Part shown: piece after piece, positions 1 to 10,242 of the stretch
Layout: each line of letters begins with the position of its first letter
How positions within the stretch are numbered: the first letter of the stretch is position 1
NCBI RefSeq assembly: GCF_015291705.1
Contig: NZ_CP030050.1
Coordinates: 2,666,001-2,730,000, forward strand
Length of the DNA: 64,000 bases
Source: Bradyrhizobium arachidis
GTDB taxonomy: Bacteria; Pseudomonadota; Alphaproteobacteria; Rhizobiales; Xanthobacteraceae
Reading direction: 5' to 3'
Notes under the pieces: generated by a model
Seen by the model: the letters and a program-made list of their open reading frames with translations, nothing else
The model's database searches: none
Told to the model about the DNA's origin: nothing
Position numbers and translations under genes: made by a program

Positions 1-5
1 CACAT

Positions 6-557
6 GTGGGCCGCAGCTTCTCCGGACTCCGCGAACGATTGAGGGACTCAACCGCGTCGGCGCATCGGGAGCTCGATGCGCAGCTGTCTGCGTTCGACCT
101 CACCGTGTTTTCCGGCTACCGCCGCTTTCTGCAAGCGAGCGCCGCCGCCCTGCTGCCGCTCGAAACCGCGCTGGTCGAGGCCGGCATCGCAAGACTATTT
201 CCGGACTGGCCGGAGCGGTCGCGCAGTGCCGCGATTGTCGCCGACCTCGGCCGCCTCGGCAGCGCCGTGCCGTTCACTGTCTCCGTGCCGGCGCTGACGC
301 GCAGCGGCATGCTCGGCACGATGTATGTGCTCGAGGGCTCCCGGCTCGGCGCGAAATTCCTGCTCAAGACGGTCGCGGACGCGGCCGATCCGCGCCTCGG
401 TGAGGCGGCCGCCTATCTCAATCATGGCACGGGCAAGCGGCTTTGGCAGAGCTTTCTGGCGAAGCTCGCGAGCGAGGAGGGTTGCGAGGAGGACGAGGCG
501 ATCGATTTCGCCCGCATCGCCTTCGCCGCGTTCGAGCGAGCGGCGGACCGCGCATGA
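6..557 (+). CDS. bphO: Biliverdin-producing heme oxygenase
   Basis: Cytosolic heme oxygenase that opens heme to biliverdin IX-alpha, CO and iron, supplying chromophore to the phytochrome encoded next. The protein has about 183 residues, normal for the bacterial BphO family. The N-terminal helix STASAHRELDAQ carries the likely heme-ligand histidine, and MYVLEGSRLGAKFL matches the conserved distal-helix glycine segment. The GTG start used here lies at the very edge of the window, so the true start could be further upstream. Its stop overlaps the bacteriophytochrome start by 4 bp (ATGA), which indicates translational coupling. The assignment rests on both family resemblance and context. Confidence 0.9.
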   Translation: MGRSFSGLRERLRDSTASAHRELDAQLSAFDLTVFSGYRRFLQASAAALLPLETALVEAGIARLFPDWPERSRSAAIVADLGRLGSAVPFTVSVPALTRSGMLGTMYVLEGSRLGAKFLLKTVADAADPRLGEAAAYLNHGTGKRLWQSFLAKLASEEGCEEDEAIDFARIAFAAFERAADRA

Positions 558-3097
558 ACGAGGCCGTCAATCTCACCAATTGCGATCGCGAGCCGATCCA
601 CATTCCCGGCAGCGTGCAGCCCTACGGCTTCCTGCTTACGGTGCTCTCCGATTTCACGATCTGCATGGTCTCGGAGAATGTGGGCGGCTTTCTCGGGATT
701 GACGTCGCCGACCTGCTCCGGCAGCCGCTGTCGAGCATCTTCACGCAAGGCGCGGTCGACACCATCCGCAGCCGGGTCGATCATCTGAGCGGTCCCGATG
801 CGACGGAGCGTCTGTTCGGCCTCGAGCTCCAGGCCGGCAAGCCGCCTTATGACGTCTCCATTCACTTCTCCGCCGCCTATCTCGTGATCGAGGCGGAGCC
901 GAGTGTGAATGAGCCCGGTGTCAATTCCGGCGAACTCGTCCGCCTGATGCTGGAGCGCATCCGCAAGACGCGCAGCATGAGCGAGCTCGCCCGCGAGGCG
1001 GCGCGCCAGCTCAAGGTGCTGACCGGCTTCGACCGCGTCATGGTCTACCAGTTCCACCCGGATGGATCGGGCGAGGTCATCGCCGAGGCCGCGGAGACCG
1101 GCCTCGAATCCTTCCTCGGCCTGCATTATCCGGCGTCCGACATCCCCAAGCAGGCCCGCATCCTCTATCAGCGCAACTGGCTGCGCATCATCGCGGACAT
1201 CGATGCGGGGCCCGCCGCGCTGGTCTCGACCGCTACGCACAATGCCGGGCTGCTCGATCTCTCCATGAGCGTGCTGCGCTCGGTGTCGCCGATCCACATC
1301 GAGTATCTGCGCAACATGGGCGTCGCGGCCTCGATGTCGGTGTCGATCCTGCGCGACGGCAAGCTATGGGGTCTGTTCGCCTGCCACCATTATGCGCCGC
1401 GCTACATCTCGTTCGAGAAGCGCACCGCGGCCGAGCTGTTCGGCCAGATGTTCTCCTGGATTGTCGAGGGCCGCGAGCGCGAGGGCGACGTCGCCTACGA
1501 GACCCGCGCCCACCAGGTTCAGGAGCGGCTGATCGAGACCGCGGCCTCGCACGAGCATAGCCGCCGTGCGATCTTCGACTTCCTGGGCGACTACCGGCAA
1601 ATGATCGACTGCGACGGCGTTGCGGTCTGGTCCGACAACAAGATCGCGCTCCAGGGCGAGGCGCCGACCGAGGACGAGGTGAAGGACCTCGTCGCCTTCA
1701 TCAACCGGACCTCGCCGGGGCGGATTTTCGCCAGCGCCGAGATCGCCAAGGTCTACGCCGCCGGCCAAGCCTTCCGGGACCGTGCGGCGGGCTTTCTCGC
1801 CATCCCGATCTCGCGCACCCCGCGCGATTGCCTGATCTTCTTCCGCCGCGAGGTCACGCGGTCCGTGAACTGGGCCGGCGCAGCCGACAAGGTCTACGAT
1901 GAGGGGCCGAATGGGCCGCGCCTGACGCCGCGCAAGAGCTTCGAGCTCTGGCAGGAGACGGTGGCGGGGCAGTCGAAGCCGTGGTCGGCGGCCGATATCC
2001 GCATCGCCGAGAGCCTGCGCGTGACGCTGCTCGAGGTGATCCTGCAACTGTCCGACCTTGCCGCCCGCGAGCGCCGCGGCGCCCAGGAGCGGCAGGAGCT
2101 GATGATCGCCGAGCTCAATCACCGCGTCCGCAACATTCTCAGTCTGGTTCGCGCCCTGGTCGCCCAGAGCAAGGACACCGCTACCAATGTCGAGGAATTC
2201 GCCGGCGTGCTCGGCGGCCGCATCCAGGCGCTGGCGCGCGCCCATGACCAGATCACCAATCTGAACTGGGCGCCGGTCGCGCTCCGCACCCTGGTCGAAT
2301 CCGAGGCTGGAGCCTATCTCGGCGCGCGCGCCGGGCGCGTGAAGATGGGTGGCCCGGACGTGGCGCTCGATCCCAAGGCGTTCGCAACGCTGGCGCTTGT
2401 CGTGCACGAGATGATGACCAACTCCGCCAAATACGGCGCGCTGGCCGATTCCACCGGCAGCGTCGAGGTGGTCTGGCGCCTCGATCCATCCTCCAGCCTC
2501 GTGATCGAATGGAAGGAGAGCGGCGGGCCGCCGGTGCAGCCGCCGTCGCGGCGCGGCTTCGGGACCACCATCATCGAACGGTCGGTGCCGTTCGATCTCA
2601 AGGGCGATGCCGAGATTCGCTTCGACCTGCTGGGCGTGCAGGCGAAGTTCGTCATTCCGCCCAATTTCGTCCAACTCGTACCGTCCATCGCGGGAGCCGC
2701 CATGCGCATCGAAGAGCAGCAATCCACCCGCCCCAGGATTTCCGACACGGCGCTGATCGTCGAAGACAATCTGATCATCGCCATGGCCGCCGAGGTCATC
2801 CTGCTCGATCTCGGCGCCCGCCACGTCGACACCGCCGCGACTGTCGACCAGGCGCTGCGCTCGATCGAGCGCACCCGGCCGAGCTTTGCCCTGCTCGATC
2901 TCAATCTCGGCAACGAGACCAGCATCAAGGTGGCGCAGAAGCTGAAGGAGATCGGCGTGCCCTTCATTTTTGCGACGGGATACGGCGAACGCGCGCCGAT
3001 CCCGGAGCAGCTGGCATCGGCGCCGGTGGTTCAGAAGCCCTACACGCTGGAAGTTGTCGAGCACGCGCTCGGCAAATTGCAGCAGGCGAACGCCTGA
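554..3097 (+). CDS. bphP: Bacteriophytochrome hybrid histidine kinase (PAS-GAF-PHY-HWE kinase-receiver)
   Basis: Red/far-red photoreceptor kinase of 847 residues. Cys10 in the motif NCDREPIHIPGSVQPYG is the expected biliverdin attachment residue of bacteriophytochromes. The GAF domain holds the PASDIP motif (residues 193-198), with Asp196 as the conserved chromophore-contact residue. A PHY region follows. The kinase is of the HWE type: H-box ELNHRVRNIL with phospho-acceptor His523, and a WKESGG segment in the ATP-binding part. A C-terminal receiver (about residues 730-847) has phospho-acceptor Asp782 in LLDLNLG. The ATG at 554 is preferred over upstream in-frame starts because it overlaps the bphO stop and begins just before the PAS domain. 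Output partner is unknown; a chemoreceptor gene follows after 265 bp. Confidence 0.95.
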   Translation: MNEAVNLTNCDREPIHIPGSVQPYGFLLTVLSDFTICMVSENVGGFLGIDVADLLRQPLSSIFTQGAVDTIRSRVDHLSGPDATERLFGLELQAGKPPYDVSIHFSAAYLVIEAEPSVNEPGVNSGELVRLMLERIRKTRSMSELAREAARQLKVLTGFDRVMVYQFHPDGSGEVIAEAAETGLESFLGLHYPASDIPKQARILYQRNWLRIIADIDAGPAALVSTATHNAGLLDLSMSVLRSVSPIHIEYLRNMGVAASMSVSILRDGKLWGLFACHHYAPRYISFEKRTAAELFGQMFSWIVEGREREGDVAYETRAHQVQERLIETAASHEHSRRAIFDFLGDYRQMIDCDGVAVWSDNKIALQGEAPTEDEVKDLVAFINRTSPGRIFASAEIAKVYAAGQAFRDRAAGFLAIPISRTPRDCLIFFRREVTRSVNWAGAADKVYDEGPNGPRLTPRKSFELWQETVAGQSKPWSAADIRIAESLRVTLLEVILQLSDLAARERRGAQERQELMIAELNHRVRNILSLVRALVAQSKDTATNVEEFAGVLGGRIQALARAHDQITNLNWAPVALRTLVESEAGAYLGARAGRVKMGGPDVALDPKAFATLALVVHEMMTNSAKYGALADSTGSVEVVWRLDPSSSLVIEWKESGGPPVQPPSRRGFGTTIIERSVPFDLKGDAEIRFDLLGVQAKFVIPPNFVQLVPSIAGAAMRIEEQQSTRPRISDTALIVEDNLIIAMAAEVILLDLGARHVDTAATVDQALRSIERTRPSFALLDLNLGNETSIKVAQKLKEIGVPFIFATGYGERAPIPEQLASAPVVQKPYTLEVVEHALGKLQQANA

Positions 3098-3362
3098 CGA
3101 GCGGTCATCGCCGAAACACGCGCGGTCCACCGCGGCCGGACGCCAAATCCTTGCGCGGCTGACTACAAAATCAGCAGGCGTCGCGCGCTTCGCCGCAGGT
3201 TTGCGCGAAATATTGGAAGGTTCAATTAACGAGTGTCCCCCATTGTGTCGCAGTGCAGCGTGAGTCGCCTCAAGCGCGACGTGCGGCTGCCAGGGTGGCC
3301 GTGACGATTGCCGGATTCGTTCGGTCCGCTCGAATTCACATGCATCTGGGTGGACAGTGGGA

Positions 3363-5372
3363 ATGCCGAAGTTTCGTTTGCGGATCAGGGGACGCCTGTA
3401 CGCAGGCTTCATGGCCCTGGTGGCGGTCGGTCTCGTGATGGCGGTGGTTGCCGTCTGGAACTTGAGGTCGGTGCAGGAGCAGGTCGCGAAGGCCTCGGCA
3501 TTTTCGGACAGCACGGCGCGGGTGCTGGAGATCTCGACCCATCTTCAGGCGATCCAGCGGGCCAATCTGCGCTACATCTACGACGCCAATGAATCCGCGA
3601 TGAGGGAGGCCGCAGAGCGCGAGACCGCGGCGACCGAGCTGTTGCAGGTCGGCGCGAAGGGGACGGCCTCGGAGGAGCGGCGCAAGCTCTACAACGATCT
3701 GATCGCCGATATCGCCAGGATGCGAAGCCTGCGTGACAATCTCGGCGATGCCGTCAACGAGGCGCGGACGGGCAAGGCGACGCTGCTGCCGAGCGGCGAC
3801 GAGCTGACCGTCAAGATGGGCAAGCTGGTCGACGTCGCCCGTGCGGCCGTCGACGAAGACACCGCGGCGCTGGTTGCGGATCTCGAATCCAGGTTGCTGG
3901 TCGTGCAGATCGCCAACTGGCGTTTCCTGGCCCTGCGCGACACCAAGGGGCCGGCCAACTTCCGGACCAATGTGGACCGGGCGATGCAGCGGCTTTCGGC
4001 GCTCGAAAAGAGCCCGCAGGCGAGCGAGCTGCGCACCACGCTGGCTCCGGTGAAGACCTCGCTCGGAATCTACAAATCCGCGTTCGAGACCACGTCGGCG
4101 GCAATGCTCCAGGCTGACGAGATCTATCACAAGAATCTCGCGCCGCTGATCGTCGACAGCATCGCCAAGCTCAAGGTGGCGGAAGCCGCCCTGAAGAAGG
4201 ACTACAAGGAATCCCGCAGCCAGGCCGAAGCCGTCATCGACGGCACGACGACCGTGCAGGAGATTGCAGGCGGCATCGCCGTCCTGTTCGGCCTGATCGT
4301 CGCCTTCCTGACCGCCCGCAGCCTCGTTGGTCCCCTGACCTCAATGACGCGTGCGATGGGGCTATTGGCCGGCGGCAATCTCGAGATCGAGATCCCCGGT
4401 CGCGGCAAGGCCGACGAGATCGGCGACATGGCCAAGGCGATCCAGGTGTTCAAGGACAACATGGTCGAAACCGAGCGCCTTCGCGCCGAGCAGGTCGAGG
4501 TCGAGGCGCGGCAGGCCGAAAGCCGCAAGAAAGACATGGTCCGGCTGGCCGATCAGTTCGAGCAGGCGGTCGGCGAGATCGTCGACACGGTGTCGTCGGC
4601 ATCGAGCGAGCTGGAAGCCTCGGCCGGCACGCTCACCGCGACCGCCTCGCGTGCCCAGGACCGGTCGACCGAAGTGGCCTCCGCCTCGCAGGAGGCCACG
4701 GCCAACGTGCAGGCGGTCGCGTCGGCGACGGAGGAGCTGTCCTCCTCGGTGAGCGAGATCGCCCGCCAGGTGCAGGAATCCGCCCGCATCGCCACCGAGG
4801 CCGTCGGCCAGGCGAGCCGGACCAATGCGCGCGTCGGCGAGCTGTCCAAGGCCGCCGCCCGCATCGGCGACGTGGTCGAGCTGATCACCACCATCGCCGG
4901 CCAGACCAATCTCCTCGCGCTCAATGCCACGATCGAGGCGGCGCGCGCCGGCGATGCCGGCCGCGGCTTTGCCGTGGTCGCCTCCGAGGTCAAGGCGCTC
5001 GCCCAACAGACCGCGAAGGCGACCGACGAGATCGCCCAGCAGGTCTCCGGCATCCAGGCCGCCACGGAAGAGTCGGTCGGCTCCATCAGGGAGATCAGCG
5101 GCACCATCGAGCGGCTGTCGGAGATTTCCTCGACAGTTGCGGCGGCCGTTGAACAGCAGGGCGCGGCGACGCGGGAAATCTCCCGCAACGTCCAGCAGGC
5201 GGCGCACGGCACCCAGCGCGTCTCGACCAATATCGGCGACGTGCAGCGCGGCGCGTCCGAGACCGGCTCGGCCTCATCGCAAGTGCTGTCGGCGGCACGC
5301 TCGCTGTCGGCCGACAGCAACCGGCTGAAGCAGGAAGTCGCCAAATTCCTGAACTCGGTCCACGCCGCCTGA
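3363..5372 (+). CDS. Methyl-accepting chemotaxis protein
   Basis: Membrane chemoreceptor of about 669 residues. An N-terminal membrane segment ([20 protein letters not shown]) is followed by a periplasmic sensor of about 250 residues rich in helices, a second membrane segment ([16 protein letters not shown]), a HAMP domain, and the long coiled-coil signalling domain with the hairpin tip around [20 protein letters not shown]. Such proteins control CheA through CheW. No CheR-docking pentapeptide is visible at the C terminus (NSVHAA). A GTG two codons upstream (3357) is an alternative start. No other che genes are in the window. It lies 265 bp after bphP, but the sensor is not recognisable as light-related. 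Its signalling domain closely resembles those of the two receptors at 51.6-55.3 kb. Confidence 0.93.
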   Translation: MPKFRLRIRGRLYAGFMALVAVGLVMAVVAVWNLRSVQEQVAKASAFSDSTARVLEISTHLQAIQRANLRYIYDANESAMREAAERETAATELLQVGAKGTASEERRKLYNDLIADIARMRSLRDNLGDAVNEARTGKATLLPSGDELTVKMGKLVDVARAAVDEDTAALVADLESRLLVVQIANWRFLALRDTKGPANFRTNVDRAMQRLSALEKSPQASELRTTLAPVKTSLGIYKSAFETTSAAMLQADEIYHKNLAPLIVDSIAKLKVAEAALKKDYKESRSQAEAVIDGTTTVQEIAGGIAVLFGLIVAFLTARSLVGPLTSMTRAMGLLAGGNLEIEIPGRGKADEIGDMAKAIQVFKDNMVETERLRAEQVEVEARQAESRKKDMVRLADQFEQAVGEIVDTVSSASSELEASAGTLTATASRAQDRSTEVASASQEATANVQAVASATEELSSSVSEIARQVQESARIATEAVGQASRTNARVGELSKAAARIGDVVELITTIAGQTNLLALNATIEAARAGDAGRGFAVVASEVKALAQQTAKATDEIAQQVSGIQAATEESVGSIREISGTIERLSEISSTVAAAVEQQGAATREISRNVQQAAHGTQRVSTNIGDVQRGASETGSASSQVLSAARSLSADSNRLKQEVAKFLNSVHAA

Positions 5373-5384
5373 ACCCTAGAAGCA

Positions 5385-5412
5385 AAAGGCCACGCGCATG
5401 CGCGTGGCCTTT
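5385..5412. terminator. Bidirectional hairpin terminator
   Basis: A perfect 28-bp inverted repeat: arm AAAGGCCACGCGCA and its exact complement, ending in TTT on each strand. It lies in the 59-bp gap between the convergent chemoreceptor and glutathione transferase genes, so it can terminate both. Confidence 0.85.
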
Positions 5413-5431
5413 AAACTGCGGCAGGACGCGA

Positions 5432-6112
5432 TCAGGCGACCTTGGTCGTCATGTGCTTGAACATGTTGCGACGGGCCTCGTCGTCCATCTCGGCCTTGAA
5501 GGTGAACTTGTCCTTCAGCGCGATTGCGCGTGCCGCGGCGGGACGCGCCGAGATCTCGTCGACAAGCCGCTTCACGTTCGGGTAGCGCGCAAAGGCGCCG
5601 TCACCGAGCTTGAACGGCACCATCCGCGCCCAGCCCCACAGCGCCATGTCGACGATCGAATAGGCATCGCCGACCATGTAGCTGCGGCCTTTGAGGTGAC
5701 CGTCGAGGATCGTGTAGTGGCGGTCGGTCTCGTACTGGTAGCGGTTATGGGCGTAGTCGTGGTTCTGGTCCTTCGGCGCGAAATGCTTGAAGTGCACGGC
5801 CTGACCCGAATACGGGCCGACGCCGGTCGCCACGAACATCAGCCATGACAGCAATTCGGCGCGATTGGCGGGCAGGAACTTACCGGTCTTCTCGGCGAGA
5901 TAGAGCAGGATGGCGTTGGAATCGAACACGATCGTGCCATTGTCGTCGATCGCCGGCACTTTGGCGTTCGGATTGATCTTCAGATAGTCCGGCGTGAACT
6001 GATCGCCCTTGCGGGTGTCGACCGCAACGGGCTCGAACGGCAGTCCGGACTCCTCGAGGAACAGCGCGACCTTGGTCGGGTTCGGCGATCCGTTGAAATA
6101 GAATTTGAGCAT
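5432..6112 (-). CDS. Glutathione S-transferase family protein
   Basis: Cytosolic protein of 226 residues with an N-terminal thioredoxin-like domain (LKFYFNGSPNPTKVALFLEE) and C-terminal helical domain, matching the glutathione S-transferase family. The segment AKVPAIDDNGTIVFDSNAIL carries the cis-proline and the DS pair that bind glutathione. The Ser in the N-terminal NGSPN is the probable catalytic residue. The start is supported by a GGGGAG ribosome site. It stands alone, converging on the chemoreceptor gene. The substrate cannot be predicted from sequence. Confidence 0.92.
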   Translation of the reverse strand: MLKFYFNGSPNPTKVALFLEESGLPFEPVAVDTRKGDQFTPDYLKINPNAKVPAIDDNGTIVFDSNAILLYLAEKTGKFLPANRAELLSWLMFVATGVGPYSGQAVHFKHFAPKDQNHDYAHNRYQYETDRHYTILDGHLKGRSYMVGDAYSIVDMALWGWARMVPFKLGDGAFARYPNVKRLVDEISARPAAARAIALKDKFTFKAEMDDEARRNMFKHMTTKVA

Positions 6113-6227
6113 TGAGCATCTCCCCAGTGTGTTGCCGAGAGCGAACGCGTGGCGCCCTCTCTTGCCAAACCCGGGACCAGACGCGCAACCGCCGAGTTTG
6201 CCGGGCGGTATCTGCGCGCCACGCAGA

Positions 6228-6554
6228 TCAGCCGGCGTAACAAAGCCCGATCGCCGCCGTAACGATCATCGCCGCGCCGACCGCTTCCAGCCTCAGCCCG
6301 AGCTTGGCGGCGAGATGCATGTCGGACGCCCGCGCCGCGCGCTCGGTTTCGCGGGCATAGCCGTGCACGATGACGTCGTGATTGAAATTGTCGTGCGCCT
6401 CGTTGCTGCTGGCAAGGCCAACGCAGATCACGAGCACGCCGAACAGAGCGAGGCCAAAGAAGCCGAGCAGGGCGATCAGGAACATCGGAAACATGCCGAG
6501 CAGGAAGATCGGCAGCAGCGGCACCAACAGCAAAGTCTCGGACTGTCGTCGCAT
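6228..6554 (-). CDS. Small membrane protein of unknown function
   Basis: Predicted 108-residue protein with a strongly hydrophobic N-terminal stretch (about residues 6-48, LLLVPLLPIFLLGMFPMFLI and on), a charged middle with NEAHDNFNHD, and a second hydrophobic segment near the C terminus (AVGAAMIVTAAIGLCYAG). This suggests two or three membrane passes. The reading frame extends upstream to 6767, but that part only translates an intergenic palindrome, so the ATG at 6554 is chosen. I do not recognise the family. Confidence 0.65.
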   Translation of the reverse strand: MRRQSETLLLVPLLPIFLLGMFPMFLIALLGFFGLALFGVLVICVGLASSNEAHDNFNHDVIVHGYARETERAARASDMHLAAKLGLRLEAVGAAMIVTAAIGLCYAG

Positions 6555-6623
6555 GGGGGCCACCCGTCGGGACGGGGCTGATCGGGCAAATGTAGTCCCG
6601 GCTGTCGCGCCATTCAAGGAGCC

Positions 6624-6721
6624 GTAGGGTGGGCAAAGGCGCGAAGCGCCGTGCCCACGGACTCTGCATGCTCCGGAAAGATGCCGTGGGCACGGCGCAA
6701 GAGCGCCTTTGCCCACCCTAC
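6624..6721. repeat. Family A palindromic element, copy 1
   Basis: A 98-bp imperfect inverted repeat starting GTAGGGTGGGCAAAGG and ending CCTTTGCCCACCCTAC. Each arm also folds on itself (GTGGGCA...TGCCCAC around GGCGC...GCGCC). In this copy both arms are of the GGCGC type. It lies between the ccrM stop and the small membrane protein gene, both on the minus strand. Confidence 0.9.
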
Positions 6722-6744
6722 ACGGTCGCGACGTGCGGCAGCAG

Positions 6745-8296
<1,552 letters not shown>

Positions 8297-9235
8297 ATGC
8301 GTTACGATGACTTCCGCCGCAGCGACGACGTTGAGGATCGTCGCGACGAAGGTGGTGGCTTTGGCGGCGGTGGAGGCGGCGGGTTCGGCCTGCCGATGGG
8401 CGGCGGCGGGCTCGGCATCGGTACCATCATCGTGCTCGGCCTGATCGGCTATGCCTTCGGCATCGATCCGCGCATCCTGATCGGCGGCGCCGAGATCCTC
8501 GGCGGCGGCGGCCAGGCGCCGAGCTACCAGACCGATCGGCAGTCGACCTCGGCCAAGCGCGGCGCGCCGACCGACGAGGTCGGCAGCATGATATCCGGCA
8601 TCCTCGGCGAGATCGACGATCGCTGGAGCGAGATCTTCCAGGCCAGCGGGCAGAACTATACCGGTCCGAAGGTCGTGCTGTTCCGCAACGCCACCAATGG
8701 CGGCCGCTGCGGCATGGCGCAGTCGGCGATGGGGCCGTTCTACTGCCCGCCGGACCGCACCATCTTCCTCGACACCTCCTTCTTCCGCGAGGTCGAGACG
8801 CGCTTCCGCGGCTGCTCCGGCAAGTCGGCGTGCAACTTCACCACCGCCTACATCATCGCGCATGAAGCCGGCCACCACATCCAGAACCTGCTCGGCATCA
8901 TCCCGCGCGTGACGCGGCTGCAGCAGCAGGCCGGCAGCAAGGCCGAGGCCAACGCGCTCCAGGTCAAGGTGGAGCTGCAGGCGGATTGTCTCTCCGGCGT
9001 CTGGGTCAACCGCGAGGCCAAGAAGCGTCCGAACTTCCTCGAGCCCGGCGACATCGACGCTGCGCTGACCACGGCGAGCGCGATCGGCGACGACACGCTG
9101 CAGCGCCAGGCGACGGGCCGCGTCGTGCCTGATTCCTTCACCCACGGCTCGGCCGCGCAGCGCAAGCAATGGTTCATGACCGGCTATCAGCAAGGCACGG
9201 TCCAGGCCTGCAACACGTTCGGCGGCGGGCAGTAG
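8297..9235 (+). CDS. Neutral zinc metallopeptidase (YpfJ family)
   Basis: Predicted 312-residue protein. A charged N terminus (RYDDFRRSDDVEDRRDE) and a glycine-rich linker are followed by one membrane helix (GIGTIIVLGLIGYAFGI, about residues 43-58) and a globular zinc-peptidase domain. Metal ligands are in HEAGHHIQN (His189, Glu190, His193), and the later segment QADCLSGVW carries the probable third ligand. This is the arrangement of the YpfJ family of putative neutral zinc metallopeptidases. The domain is probably outside the inner membrane. The natural substrate is unknown. The gene diverges from ccrM. Confidence 0.9.
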   Translation: MRYDDFRRSDDVEDRRDEGGGFGGGGGGGFGLPMGGGGLGIGTIIVLGLIGYAFGIDPRILIGGAEILGGGGQAPSYQTDRQSTSAKRGAPTDEVGSMISGILGEIDDRWSEIFQASGQNYTGPKVVLFRNATNGGRCGMAQSAMGPFYCPPDRTIFLDTSFFREVETRFRGCSGKSACNFTTAYIIAHEAGHHIQNLLGIIPRVTRLQQQAGSKAEANALQVKVELQADCLSGVWVNREAKKRPNFLEPGDIDAALTTASAIGDDTLQRQATGRVVPDSFTHGSAAQRKQWFMTGYQQGTVQACNTFGGGQ

Positions 9236-9241
9236 CGACGG

Positions 9242-9381
9242 TCTCGTGCCCCGGACGCGGCGCAGCATGTAATGCTGCGCTGCTGAGCCGGGGCCCATAT
9301 TGCCGGTCCTCACGTCCCTTAGAATGGGTCCCGGCTCTGCAGCGCACCGCTAACGCGCTGCATCGCGTCCGGGACACGAGA
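9242..9381. repeat. Family B palindromic element, copy 1
   Basis: A 140-bp imperfect inverted repeat whose ends are TCTCGTGCCCCGGACGC and GCGTCCGGGACACGAGA. Inner blocks GAGCCGGGGCC and GGGTCCCGGCTC also pair. It fills the gap after the metallopeptidase stop and ends 11 bp before the moaB start. A second copy lies at 30655-30793. Confidence 0.9.
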
Positions 9382-9392
9382 GGATAGGGCAA

Positions 9393-9956
9393 ATGGCCTC
9401 GATCGACGAAACAAAGCAGTTCATCCCGCTCAACATCGCGGTGCTCACCGTCTCCGACACGCGCGCGCTCGCCGACGACAAGTCGGGCCAGACGCTCGCC
9501 GATCGCCTGACATTAGCCGGCCATCATCTCGCCGCGCGCGAGATCGTCACCGACGACGTCGAGGCGATCCGCGCCGTCATCCGCCGCTGGATCGCGGACG
9601 CCGGCATCGACGTCGTCATCACCACCGGCGGCACCGGCTTTACCGGGCGCGACGTCACGCCGGAGGCGATCGAGCCGCTGTTCGAGAAGCGCATGGACGG
9701 TTTCTCGATCGCCTTCCACATGTTGAGCCACGCCAAGATCGGCACGTCGACGATCCAGAGCCGCGCCACCGCCGGCGTTGCGGGCGCGACCTATATCTTC
9801 TGCCTGCCGGGCTCGCCCGGCGCCTGCCGCGACGGCTGGGACGGCATCCTCGCAAGCCAGCTCGACTACCGCACGCGCCCCTGCAATTTCGTCGAGATCA
9901 TGCCGCGGCTGGATGAGCATCTGCGCAGGCCAAAGGCGCAGGGCGCGACGGTGTAG
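9393..9956 (+). CDS. moaB: Molybdenum cofactor biosynthesis protein B
   Basis: A 187-residue MogA/MoaB-type protein of molybdenum cofactor synthesis that binds molybdopterin and is thought to support its adenylylation. The sequence shows the family motifs LTVSDTR near the N terminus, TGGTGFTGRDVTPEA in the middle and FCLPGSPGACRDGWDGIL near the C terminus. It stands alone, without other moa or mog genes nearby. Family B repeat DNA ends 11 bp before its ATG, so its ribosome site sits at the repeat edge. It converges on the MarR-acetyltransferase gene. Confidence 0.94.
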   Translation: MASIDETKQFIPLNIAVLTVSDTRALADDKSGQTLADRLTLAGHHLAAREIVTDDVEAIRAVIRRWIADAGIDVVITTGGTGFTGRDVTPEAIEPLFEKRMDGFSIAFHMLSHAKIGTSTIQSRATAGVAGATYIFCLPGSPGACRDGWDGILASQLDYRTRPCNFVEIMPRLDEHLRRPKAQGATV

Positions 9957-9970
9957 TCTGTTCTTTCTTC

Positions 9971-10214
9971 CCTTCCCCCTTGTGGGGGAAGGTGGTGCGA
10001 AGCGCCGGATGAGGGGTATGTCTCCGCGCTCACAGTCTCGTAGGGTGGGCAAAGCGAAGCGTGCCCACGACTTCGGTCAATGCGGCATCAGTGGTGGGCA
10101 CGGCGCAAGTGCGCCTTTGCCCACCCTACGAGTTCACGCTCGCGGGAAATACCCCTCACCCAAGTGAGGTTGTGTCCGCCAGCGTCGCTGCCCTCTCCCG
10201 CAAGGGGAGAGGGC
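9971..10214. repeat. Family H element, copy 2, interrupted by a family A element
   Basis: The left part (9971-10038) begins CCTTCCCCCTTGTGGGGGAAGG and contains GAGGGGTAT at 10011-10019. The right part (10131-10214) contains ATACCCCTC at 10149-10157 and ends in CCCTCTCCCGCAAGGGGAGAGGG. The two parts pair across a complete family A element at 10039-10130. The element lies between the convergent moaB and MarR-acetyltransferase genes. Confidence 0.8.
10039..10130. repeat. Family A palindromic element, copy 2
   Basis: A 92-bp inverted repeat with ends CGTAGGGTGGGC and GCCCACCCTACG. The left arm is the GCGAAGC type and the right arm the GGCGC type. It sits inside family H copy 2. Confidence 0.9.
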
Positions 10215-10242
10215 ACATTCATGCGCATCGCTGTGTGCGCAG

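Noticed and set aside
443..553. Upstream in-frame extension of the bacteriophytochrome
   Set aside because: It would overlap bphO by over 100 bp; the ATG at 554 overlaps the bphO stop and fits the PAS domain start.
9842..10240. CRISPR-like appearance of repeated G/C-rich blocks
   Set aside because: The blocks are inverted and nested palindromes, not regularly spaced direct repeats with unique spacers.
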